Shown in pieces: positions 15,720-22,420 of a stretch of 33,378 bases of DNA. Origin of the DNA: JACKCP01 sp034007295 (GTDB lineage: Bacteria; Desulfobacterota; Desulfobacteria; Desulfobacterales; JACKCP01). The notes below the pieces were generated by a model that worked only from the letters and a program-made list of their open reading frames with translations, searched no databases and was not told where the DNA came from. The stretch's first letter is position 1; the number at the start of each line of letters is the position of its first letter. A program made the position numbers and the translations under genes. The DNA is taken from positions 1 through 33,378 of the forward strand of contig JAVERC010000038.1 of the NCBI GenBank assembly GCA_034007295.1, written 5' to 3'.

Positions 15720-16462
15720 TGTGCACACCTCTGAGGAATTGCATTTACAGGTTTTATCATAGGGTTTTTTATTTTAAGGTTAAGTGGTTTTAAGCGAAAT
15801 CTTGGTTTTAAGCATACACAAATTCCTGCAAAGTTACCAAAGGGACTTTTCTGGATAAGGTCTGAATAGCCGATATATTTTAAAATCGGACTTCCGGTAA
15901 GATCAAATGTTGAAACAGTTCTCCATTTTACAGGAACATCACCTAAAAGATCTTTTATTATCTGCTTTATTTCAAAAACACTGAAAAGTTTTAATTTATG
16001 GGACTCAGGAAATAAAAAATCCTTTATTGTTTTTTGTACACCTTTGATTGCAAATCTGTTGATTACACCTATGAAAACATAGTTTTTTGTGACACGAAAA
16101 GACTCTTCAAGTGCTTTTACAGGATTTTTTGTATATCCAAGGGAGTTAAAGAAAAAGGAATATTCAAAACTGTTGTCATCAAAAGGAAGATTTTCTGCCT
16201 CACTTTGATAGTATGAAATTTTGTGGGAAAATTCCCTTTGTGCAATTTGAAGTTTTAATTTATCAGGATCTGTAAGACTTAAATCAAGGTTTATCTCTAG
16301 GCATGCTTTTAAAATTTCATGGGAGTTTGCACCTATTGAAAGTATTGAATCCCCTGGTATTGGGTTCAACAGCCTGAAAAAAAGCTGGGTTTCTGTTGAC
16401 AGGTTTAAAAAGTCTGCAGACCGGTAAATTATATTGTTGAAATCAAAATCTTTTTTAAACAT
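15692..16462 (-). CDS. Class I SAM methyltransferase (type 11-like), divergent
   Basis: 256 residues, with AGGCGG ahead of the ATG. The core at about residues 35-135 has a Rossmann-type order: ILSIGANSHEILKACL (motif I, where the usual GxGxG is altered to GANSH), LTDPDKLKLQIAQ, then AENLPFDDNSFEYSFFFNSL, the motif typical of UbiE-like enzymes. The final ~60 residues are unassigned. First gene of the minus-strand block with amrS, ubiA and ubiX, so a role in quinone methylation is conceivable, but the weak motif I leaves open that it is not an active methyltransferase. Confidence 0.65.
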   Translation of the reverse strand: MFKKDFDFNNIIYRSADFLNLSTETQLFFRLLNPIPGDSILSIGANSHEILKACLEINLDLSLTDPDKLKLQIAQREFSHKISYYQSEAENLPFDDNSFEYSFFFNSLGYTKNPVKALEESFRVTKNYVFIGVINRFAIKGVQKTIKDFLFPESHKLKLFSVFEIKQIIKDLLGDVPVKWRTVSTFDLTGSPILKYIGYSDLIQKSPFGNFAGICVCLKPRFRLKPLNLKIKNPMIKPVNAIPQRCAQWETNYIKK

Positions 16463-16562
16463 AAGGCCGCCTGCTGTATTAAGAGGGAAAGTCAGATTTT
16501 AATCCGGGACACTTTTAATTTACAAGAGCATTTGGATTAAAAAATTAAAACCCTGTTTTGAT

Positions 16563-16988
16563 TTAAAACTTTTTTGTTAATGAAATGATAGTACCTTTTT
16601 CATTAAATTCAACAGAGGTAAAATAAGTTTTCATGATTTCAAATCCCCTTCCATGGTCTGATTTAATAAGAGGTCTTTTTTTCAGAGCTTTTCTCCAGTC
16701 AAAACCTGCACCCTGATCTTCTATGGTTATTTTAATTTCGTTTTCTTTTACCTGAACAAGGAAAAAAATTTTTTTGGAAAGGTCATATTTATTGGCATGC
16801 CTTACAGCATTTGTAAGTGCTTCACGCAAAACCAGACATGTTGAAAAAGAAAGGTTAGCCAGATTTTTTTCAAGCAAAAAATTTTTTGTAAAAAGGGCTG
16901 CTTTATCAATGTTTTCCAAGCTAGAATCCATTGTAATAATTATTTTGTTATCTTCTCTGGAAAAATTGAAAAAGTGCAGTCTGGTCAT
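16563..16988 (-). CDS. RsbW-type anti-sigma/serine kinase ATPase
   Basis: 141 residues, a single GHKL ATPase domain with all boxes intact: N-box REALTNAVRHAN with N60, G1 box EDQGAGFDW, and G2 HGRGFEIMK. Such proteins bind and phosphorylate a STAS antagonist or hold a sigma factor. It starts 24 bp after the REC-SpoIIE gene and is the last gene of the three-gene operon. No STAS protein or sigma factor is encoded nearby. In contrast with the fusion at 5476-6987, the nucleotide site here looks functional. Confidence 0.85.
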   Translation of the reverse strand: MTRLHFFNFSREDNKIIITMDSSLENIDKAALFTKNFLLEKNLANLSFSTCLVLREALTNAVRHANKYDLSKKIFFLVQVKENEIKITIEDQGAGFDWRKALKKRPLIKSDHGRGFEIMKTYFTSVEFNEKGTIISLTKKF

Positions 16989-17012
16989 TAATCCTCTCTT
17001 TATTTTTAAGGA

Positions 17013-18128
17013 TTAAACTTCAATTCCAACAATTACAACGTCGTCTTCAGGGCCTTTAAGGTTTTTAAACATAAGATTTTTTATAACTTCTGGAGCTTCT
17101 GAAATAGGATAATCTTGTGCTTGTCTTGAAAATTTAAGAAGTTCGTCAAGACCGTTTGTCCAGACAGAATTTGATTTTTCAATAAGACCGTCTGAATAAA
17201 GAAAAATTCTGTCTTTGCTGTTTACCTGTATGGTTTTTGTTCCAAAAACAGCATCTTTGAACATTCCTAAAATATCTCCGTCAAGTTTAATGAATTTTGG
17301 CTCTCCGTTTTTTGGCATAAAAAGTGCCGGAGGATGTGCTGCACTTATGATTGTGAGCTGCCTGCTTCTTCTGTTAAGTCTTGCATAAACACATGTCAGG
17401 TATTTACCGTCTGGAAGAATTTCAACAAGAACCTCATTTATCATTTTCAAGCTTTCCTGGGGCTGATAAAGATGGGTGCAGTTTTGTTTTAAAAGAGCTT
17501 TCATTGAGGCTGTAAGATAGCTTGTGCTTATGTCGTGGCCTGAAAAATCAGCAACACAATACCCGAAAATATTTTGAGAGACAGGCAAAACATCATAAAA
17601 ATCTCCGCCTGCCTCGTCAAGAGCATTGAAACTGACTCCAAAATTTGCTTCTGGAAGGCTTTCAGGTAAAATCAAAAGCTGTTTTTGTGCTTTTTTGACT
17701 TGTTTAAGCTTTTCTGCCTGAGCTTTTACAAGGGAATTTGTTGCAGCTGAAAGTTTCAAATGTATCTGTACCCTTGCAAGTACTTCCTTTGGGTGAAAAG
17801 GTTTTAGAATATAGTCTACAGCACCAAGACTGAAACCCTTCACCTTTGAATCAATTTCACTTACCCCTGTTAAAAAAATTACAGCAATTCCAGATGTTTT
17901 GGGATTTGTTTTAAGCTGGGTAATTACTTCAAATCCGTCTTCATCAGGCATCATTATATCCAGCAAAATCAGGTCAGGTATTTCTTTTTCAGCAATTTCA
18001 CGTGCTTTTGGGCCGTTTTCAGCAGTAAATACAATATAGTCTTCCTTTGAAAGAACAGAATTTATTATGCCTAAGTTTATAGGACTGTCATCTACTGCAA
18101 GTATTTTATAGCCTGAATTGTCATTCAT
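17013..18128 (-). CDS. Response regulator with SpoIIE/RsbU PP2C phosphatase
   Basis: 371 residues. Receiver domain at 1-125: acidic pair D13-D14, phospho-acceptor D57 in LLDIMMPDEDG, T87 and K109. A short coiled coil (~125-150) leads into a PP2C-type SpoIIE domain with metal ligands in GGDFYDV, ADFSGHD and GPEDDVVIVG. Phosphorylation of the receiver should control dephosphorylation of a STAS-type antagonist. It sits 3 bp after the Hpt gene and 24 bp before the RsbW-type gene, so phosphorelay input and partner-switch output are encoded together. The sensor kinase is not visible here. Confidence 0.9.
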   Translation of the reverse strand: MNDNSGYKILAVDDSPINLGIINSVLSKEDYIVFTAENGPKAREIAEKEIPDLILLDIMMPDEDGFEVITQLKTNPKTSGIAVIFLTGVSEIDSKVKGFSLGAVDYILKPFHPKEVLARVQIHLKLSAATNSLVKAQAEKLKQVKKAQKQLLILPESLPEANFGVSFNALDEAGGDFYDVLPVSQNIFGYCVADFSGHDISTSYLTASMKALLKQNCTHLYQPQESLKMINEVLVEILPDGKYLTCVYARLNRRSRQLTIISAAHPPALFMPKNGEPKFIKLDGDILGMFKDAVFGTKTIQVNSKDRIFLYSDGLIEKSNSVWTNGLDELLKFSRQAQDYPISEAPEVIKNLMFKNLKGPEDDVVIVGIEV

Positions 18129-18131
18129 TGG

Positions 18132-18443
18132 CTAAAGCAGCTCATTAAGCTTAATTGTAAGAGTTTCAATCTTGCTGATATCATTTGAAATTAATTCAAA
18201 ATTATTTTCTTCAGAAGCTTTTTCACATTTGGAAGCAAGTTCAAATATTTCCATAAAACCAAGATTGCCGGATGCTCCCTTTATGGAATGAGAAGCTTCC
18301 TTTGCTGACTTAAAATCTTGATTTTTAAGAGCTTTTTTTAATTTTTCAAGATCTTTTTTTGTGGTGTCAATAAAAAGTTGTGTAAGTTCCTTGAATTCTT
18401 CTTCATCAAGTCCTAAATTTTCTGCATAATCTTTTAAAGTCAT
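18132..18443 (-). CDS. Histidine phosphotransfer (Hpt) protein
   Basis: 103 residues, all-helical Hpt domain. The phospho-accepting residue is H52 in HSIKGASGNLGF, the standard HxxKG motif. It would relay phosphate between a hybrid kinase and a receiver, the obvious candidate being the REC-SpoIIE protein encoded immediately downstream. Residues 1-20 are acidic. First gene of its operon, with a GGGAGAA ribosome site just upstream of the ATG. Confidence 0.88.
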   Translation of the reverse strand: MTLKDYAENLGLDEEEFKELTQLFIDTTKKDLEKLKKALKNQDFKSAKEASHSIKGASGNLGFMEIFELASKCEKASEENNFELISNDISKIETLTIKLNELL

Positions 18444-18572
18444 GTTTTCTCCCTGATTTTAAAATTTGTATCAAGGTCTAATTGTGCAATAATACTTCAG
18501 AACAATGTTCTATGCAATCAATAAAGAAATATGAACTGCTTTAATAAACTGTTAATAACAAAAAAAGGGATC

Positions 18573-18598
18573 CCCGGTCAGGGGGATATCTGACCGGG
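18573..18598 (-). terminator. GC-rich hairpin followed by T7 on the minus strand
   Basis: CCCGGTCAG (18573-18581) pairs with CTGACCGGG (18590-18598). Read on the minus strand the stem is followed six bases later by seven T residues. It lies between the end of the hpd operon (19049) and the Hpt gene (starts at 18443), so it most likely ends readthrough from the former. The rest of 18444-19048 holds hairpins and repeat R1 copy C, no gene. Confidence 0.6.
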
Positions 18599-18674
18599 AA
18601 GGAGGAAGATTAAATCTGTTTTTTAAAAATAAGAATTGAAAAAAGCAGATAAGTCTTTAAAAAAGTTTAATGTT

Positions 18675-18702
18675 TTTTATCTTTTTATTAAAAAAGATAA
18701 AA
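18675..18702. repeat. 12-bp AT-rich inverted repeat
   Basis: TTTTATCTTTTT (18675-18686) pairs perfectly with AAAAAGATAAAA (18691-18702) around ATTA. A second small hairpin, TTTGG/CCAAA, follows at 18704-18718. Function unclear; with the GC-rich hairpin nearby, a compound terminator zone is plausible. Confidence 0.4.
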
Positions 18703-18832
18703 TTTTGGTTAAGCCAAACTTTTCATGAAACTATAAAACATATTTGGTCATTTTGTCAATTTAGATTTTATTTAAAACTAAAAAACTCTTTTTTGCTTCA
18801 TTCAAAATTTAAAAAATTTTAATGAATTAAGT

Positions 18833-18982
18833 CTATTATATTTACAAATATGAAACCCTGTGAGCTTTTCAATTTTGCTGCCTTTTATGTATTAAATTGC
18901 ATTACGCACAACAAAAGCATAGTCTGATATAATTTGCCGTTATATGCAGCAAACTTGAAAATCGCTCAATCAAGGTTTTAAT
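18833..18982 (+). repeat. Repeat R1, copy C
   Basis: It matches copy B (11756-11905) in the same orientation: AATATGAAACCCTG, ATTAAATTGCAT, CAAAAG-ATAGT, TATATGCAGCAAA, TGAAAATCGCTCAATCAAGG in the same order, with an extra ~13 bases before ATATGCAGC. It lacks the GAGCGTTTCATA left end seen in copy B. Intergenic, non-coding. Confidence 0.75.
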
Positions 18983-19048
18983 TTAAAAATATCTAATGGT
19001 CAGTTTTCTATTCATTTTTGTTCTTTTTTTTCTAAGCAATCCTCTCAG

Positions 19049-19564
19049 TCATTCTAATGTCTTGCCCAGCTTATTGAACAGATTTTTATAACGCTCATCA
19101 ACAAGATTTCTGTTTTCTTTTTTTACCTCCATTGTAAATTCATAAAGCATTTTAAGTGTATTCTGAGATAAAGTTTCAAGTTCACAGGATATATAGGTTC
19201 TAAATCCATCTTTTCTGGACTTGAATATTTTTGGATATTTTTCAGTAACTTCATTCATCCATAAAGATTCAATCTCTACTATGGGTTCTAGATATTTGCT
19301 GTTATTTAAATGCGGAATCTGTCCTTCCATTTTTGCATATTTTTCACGCATAAAATTTCTTCCATCTTTTCTTCCATTTTTGAGATCTTCTAGATAAGAA
19401 GCTAAAATTTTATCTGGAATTACAGAATGGGACATCCACCTCATCATTTTGAAAGTTTTCAGGTATTCTTGACATGGAGATACAATAGTTGAGTTGACTT
19501 TTTTAAACATATCAAGCTCAATTTCTATAATTTCATTTATCAGTTTATCTCTTTTTTTATCCAT
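19049..19564 (-). CDS. DUF4125-type protein in the hpd operon
   Basis: 171 residues, soluble, mostly helical, rich in charged residues, no signal peptide. The N-terminal pattern KLINEIIEIELDMFKKVNS, then SYLEDLKNGRKDGRNFMREKYAKME, resembles what I know as DUF4125, a family often seen near radical enzymes in anaerobes; that identification is from memory. Two cysteines (about C32 and C127) are too few for an iron-sulfur cluster. GAGGGGG precedes the ATG. It starts 40 bp after hpdA and is the last gene of the operon, so a helper role for the decarboxylase or its activase is plausible, but no function is known. Confidence 0.65.
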   Translation of the reverse strand: MDKKRDKLINEIIEIELDMFKKVNSTIVSPCQEYLKTFKMMRWMSHSVIPDKILASYLEDLKNGRKDGRNFMREKYAKMEGQIPHLNNSKYLEPIVEIESLWMNEVTEKYPKIFKSRKDGFRTYISCELETLSQNTLKMLYEFTMEVKKENRNLVDERYKNLFNKLGKTLE

Positions 19565-19604
19565 TATTATTACCCCCTCATTTAAAAGTTAACGTGAAAC
19601 CTCG

Positions 19605-20576
19605 CTAGAAAGGGGTTTCCCATCCCACGAAACAATAAAGCCCGTGTGATTCAGCAAGTTTTTGAAGGTTTTTCATTTCTTCATCTGAAGGAGGGGTTTG
19701 ATCTGCCATTTTATATATCTTTCCAAGCTGCCTGTATTTGGATTCACCAAGCCTGTGAAAAGGCAGAAGGTTTACAACATCAAGACCAATATTTTTTATG
19801 AATTTAACAGTTTTTTCTATGTTTTCTATTGAGTCATTTTTCCCTGGAATTACAGGAATACGAGGGACAATTACTCCATTCCATTCCAGATTTGCTAATT
19901 TTTCTAAATTGGATAAAATAAGCTCATTGCCAACGCCTGTAAGCTTTTTATGTTCATCTGAATCCATGTGTTTAATATCAGTAAAGGCCCAGTTAATATA
20001 TTTCATGGCTTCAAGATAAAATTCAGTATTAATGCACGATGTTGTTTCTACGCATGTGTGAATATAACGCTCCTTACATGCCTTTAATACTTCAATTATG
20101 AAATCCTTTTGGAACAGGGGTTCTCCTCCGCTGAAGGTAACCCCCCCGTTTGCTCCCCAGAACTGTCTGTCTCTTTCAAAAATTTTCATTAGATCCTGGA
20201 CAGAATAAAGCTCTCCGCTTAACTCAAGGGCTTCCTGGTAGCAGGTTTTAAGACAGTCATGTGTTTTACATTTGATACATATTTCCCTGTCAAAACAAAG
20301 AATTCCGTTTTTTACCTCAACAGCATTATTAGGACATGACTTTATGCAGTTTCCACAGCGTTTGCATCTGGAATCTCTGTGCATTATTATGGGGCTTCTA
20401 TATAATCCTTCAGGGTTGCTGCACCAGATGCAGTTTAAGGGACAGCCGTTTAAAAATACGGTTGTTCTAGTTCCAGGCCCATCATGAACAGAATGCCCCT
20501 GAATATCAAAAATCAATCCTTTTGCATTTAGATCCACTTTGCTTTTCAACATTATATTTGACATATTTTTATTCAT
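19605..20576 (-). CDS. hpdA: 4-hydroxyphenylacetate decarboxylase activating enzyme
   Basis: 323-residue radical SAM activase that installs the glycyl radical on HpdB. The SAM cluster motif is C45-x3-C49-x2-C52 (GCPLNCIWC). An inserted ferredoxin-like domain carries C71-x2-C74-x2-C77-x3-C81 and C100-x2-C103-x4-C108-x3-C112 for two more [4Fe-4S] clusters. GVTFSGGEPLFQ is the GGE-type SAM-binding motif. About 316 residues with this two-cluster insert is usual for HpdA. AAGG sits 7 bp before the ATG. It follows the transporter after an 87-bp gap holding a strong hairpin, instead of directly following hpdC as in clostridia. Confidence 0.88.
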   Translation of the reverse strand: MNKNMSNIMLKSKVDLNAKGLIFDIQGHSVHDGPGTRTTVFLNGCPLNCIWCSNPEGLYRSPIIMHRDSRCKRCGNCIKSCPNNAVEVKNGILCFDREICIKCKTHDCLKTCYQEALELSGELYSVQDLMKIFERDRQFWGANGGVTFSGGEPLFQKDFIIEVLKACKERYIHTCVETTSCINTEFYLEAMKYINWAFTDIKHMDSDEHKKLTGVGNELILSNLEKLANLEWNGVIVPRIPVIPGKNDSIENIEKTVKFIKNIGLDVVNLLPFHRLGESKYRQLGKIYKMADQTPPSDEEMKNLQKLAESHGLYCFVGWETPF

Positions 20577-20599
20577 TTTATTGCCTTTTCAGATTTTGT

Positions 20600-20631
20600 A
20601 TCTGATTCCGGAAAAAAATCCGGAATCAGAT
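20600..20631 (-). promoter_or_regulatory. Intercistronic 13-bp hairpin between transporter and hpdA
   Basis: ATCTGATTCCGGA (20600-20612) is the exact reverse complement of 20619-20631, with a 6-nt A loop (T on the transcript's strand). No T run follows on the minus strand, so it is more likely an mRNA-processing or stabilising element than a full terminator. Confidence 0.6.
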
Positions 20632-20663
20632 TGTTTTCATTTTCATGAAATCCTATAAACTTT

Positions 20664-21974
20664 TTAGTGAACGCTTTGTGGAGTGAGGTTTTTGGAATCT
20701 GTCTCTTTTGCTTTTAAAGGCAGAGTTGATGCAATGCAGGCTGAAACTATAAAAGAAGCCAATGCAAAAAGGATAGAGTATGTATATGAGCCTGTTGCAT
20801 CTTTTAAATAACCACCGATCAAAGGCCCGATAAAAGGTCCGATACCCATAACAATAAGAGTTGCAAGTCCCCAGATTTTACCAAGGGTTTGTCTTCCATA
20901 AACTGCTCCTGAATAGCCGACAACACCGCCGGGAACAACTGCCCAGTAAATAGCAAAAATAAAGCAGGAAACGACTCCAACAATGATTGAAACAATTCCT
21001 GTTCCAGACTGGATTAAAAGAAGACCACAGGCCAGGGCTCCCGTTGCAGGACCGAAAATTAGCATTCGCTTACGTCCCTGTGATTCGCATTTTGATATCA
21101 GAACAATTTTGTCTGCGATAATTCCCATGATAGGCATGGAAAAAATTCCAACAATTCCAATTGTTACATACAGGTTGGTTGCAGTGCTTAAATTAAACCC
21201 AAGGTCAGCTTTCCAATAACTAACAACCTGGGTCCATACGAGAAACTCTGCAAGCATGCTTGTTAAAAAGGTAAGAATCGCTCCCCATATTGGGTATGAT
21301 GAAAAGGCTTCCTTAATGCTCCAGACGTATTCTTTTGCTGCTTTTCCACCTGAAGCAGGCGGTTTTTCACCAAAAGCCTGAAGACCATAATCTTCAGGAT
21401 TCTTTTTGGCAACAACGGCTGCAATCAAAAGACATAAAAGTGTAAGCCATCCAAGAATCTGCATTGCAGATCGCCATGCATCGCCTTGTGCTCCAGCAAG
21501 GGATTCCTTGACAAAAAGACTCATAACAACCTGGGACATGGGAGCACCCATAAATGCAATGCCAAACATTTTTGCGTAGTTTTTACCCACATACCATTTA
21601 CGTACGGAAATAGTTGAAGAGACCCAGAGCATGCCTGTTGCAACACCGGCTAAAATTCCGTATGCAGCATAATATGCATAAAGACTGTGAACCTGGCTTG
21701 TCACAAGAAAACCTGCAGCTCCAAAAACTGCCCCGATTCCATAAACAAGCTTGGTTCCCCATTTATCAAGAAGCATTCCGCAAAAAAATGCAGCAATTGC
21801 ATAGAACATCATCAAAATAGAATAACCAAGAGTTATTTCAGCCTGAGACCATCCCATGTCTGCACTCATTGGCACTTTTAAAATGGAAAAGGTTGCTCTG
21901 TAACCAAAGAGACAAAAAAGTGCAAGCCATGAAGCTGCAACAACAGACCACCCCTTAAGTTTAGAATTATCCAT
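20664..21974 (-). CDS. MFS transporter, oxalate/formate antiporter-like (OFA) family
   Basis: 436 residues, about 12 membrane segments in two halves with a cytoplasmic loop near residues 195-220. The opening SVVAASWLALFCLFGYRATFSILK, read in parts, and the GMLLDKWGTKLVYG loop (MFS motif A) fit the OFA/monocarboxylate branch. In that branch OxlT exchanges oxalate for formate and couples transport to an internal decarboxylation. Lying between hpdC and hpdA, it probably carries 4-hydroxyphenylacetate inward or exchanges it with a product. AAGGAA precedes the ATG. Substrate is an inference from position only. Confidence 0.75.
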   Translation of the reverse strand: MDNSKLKGWSVVAASWLALFCLFGYRATFSILKVPMSADMGWSQAEITLGYSILMMFYAIAAFFCGMLLDKWGTKLVYGIGAVFGAAGFLVTSQVHSLYAYYAAYGILAGVATGMLWVSSTISVRKWYVGKNYAKMFGIAFMGAPMSQVVMSLFVKESLAGAQGDAWRSAMQILGWLTLLCLLIAAVVAKKNPEDYGLQAFGEKPPASGGKAAKEYVWSIKEAFSSYPIWGAILTFLTSMLAEFLVWTQVVSYWKADLGFNLSTATNLYVTIGIVGIFSMPIMGIIADKIVLISKCESQGRKRMLIFGPATGALACGLLLIQSGTGIVSIIVGVVSCFIFAIYWAVVPGGVVGYSGAVYGRQTLGKIWGLATLIVMGIGPFIGPLIGGYLKDATGSYTYSILFALASFIVSACIASTLPLKAKETDSKNLTPQSVH

Positions 21975-22125
21975 TATATCAATTCCTTATTATTCAAAAC
22001 GCTTATGTAAGAATTTTAAATGCACCTTTCCCGTTATCGAGAAAAAAATTTTTTTCCGATTTTTTGAACCTGCCTCTAAAAATTCACATGCGTTTATTGT
22101 TTATGATGCAAACTGATATATTAAA

Positions 22126-22147
22126 ATGCCGGGAAAAATCCCGGCAT
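22126..22147 (-). terminator. Strong hairpin after hpdC (attenuator or leaky terminator)
   Basis: ATGCCGGGA (22126-22134) pairs with TCCCGGCAT (22139-22147), a 9-bp GC-rich stem 11 bp past the hpdC stop. On the minus strand TTTT follows the stem. It should reduce readthrough from hpdBC into the transporter, hpdA and DUF4125 genes. Confidence 0.7.
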
Positions 22148-22157
22148 AATTAATCAA

Positions 22158-22418
22158 TTATTTTTCTTCAAATTTTTTACAGCTTACTGCAATCATATCA
22201 CCGTATGCCATAAATTTGGGAGACTGCTCACTTGCTTCACATACCCCGATGAAATCTTTTTCTTCTGTGTAATTTTTGCAGTATTTGCATTTAGGCATTA
22301 TTGCGTATCCTTTTGGTGCCAGTGCATCACCCTCAACCATTTTACCTGTTAAACGGTCAATTCCTTTGGCAACGTCTACAGGAATGAATTCACGTGTATC
22401 ACGATATATTAAAGTCAT
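22158..22418 (-). CDS. hpdC: 4-hydroxyphenylacetate decarboxylase small subunit
   Basis: 86 residues, the size of clostridial HpdC (about 85). It pairs with HpdB to form the hetero-oligomeric decarboxylase and is thought to protect or tune the glycyl radical. C44-x2-C47, C60 and C80 form one [4Fe-4S] ligand set, matching the C-terminal cluster of the Clostridium scatologenes protein (C43, C46, C60, C78 from memory). The N-terminal half contains no cysteine at all and lacks the histidine and three cysteines of the other cluster. It starts 2 bp after hpdB, with AAGGAG inside the end of that gene. Presence of this subunit separates HpdB from related arylacetate decarboxylases. Confidence 0.87.
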   Translation of the reverse strand: MTLIYRDTREFIPVDVAKGIDRLTGKMVEGDALAPKGYAIMPKCKYCKNYTEEKDFIGVCEASEQSPKFMAYGDMIAVSCKKFEEK

Positions 22419-22420
22419 AA

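Noticed and set aside
18573..18702. Riboswitch or small RNA in the gap before the Hpt gene
   Set aside because: The hairpins there are explained by a terminator zone; no recognisable aptamer core was found.
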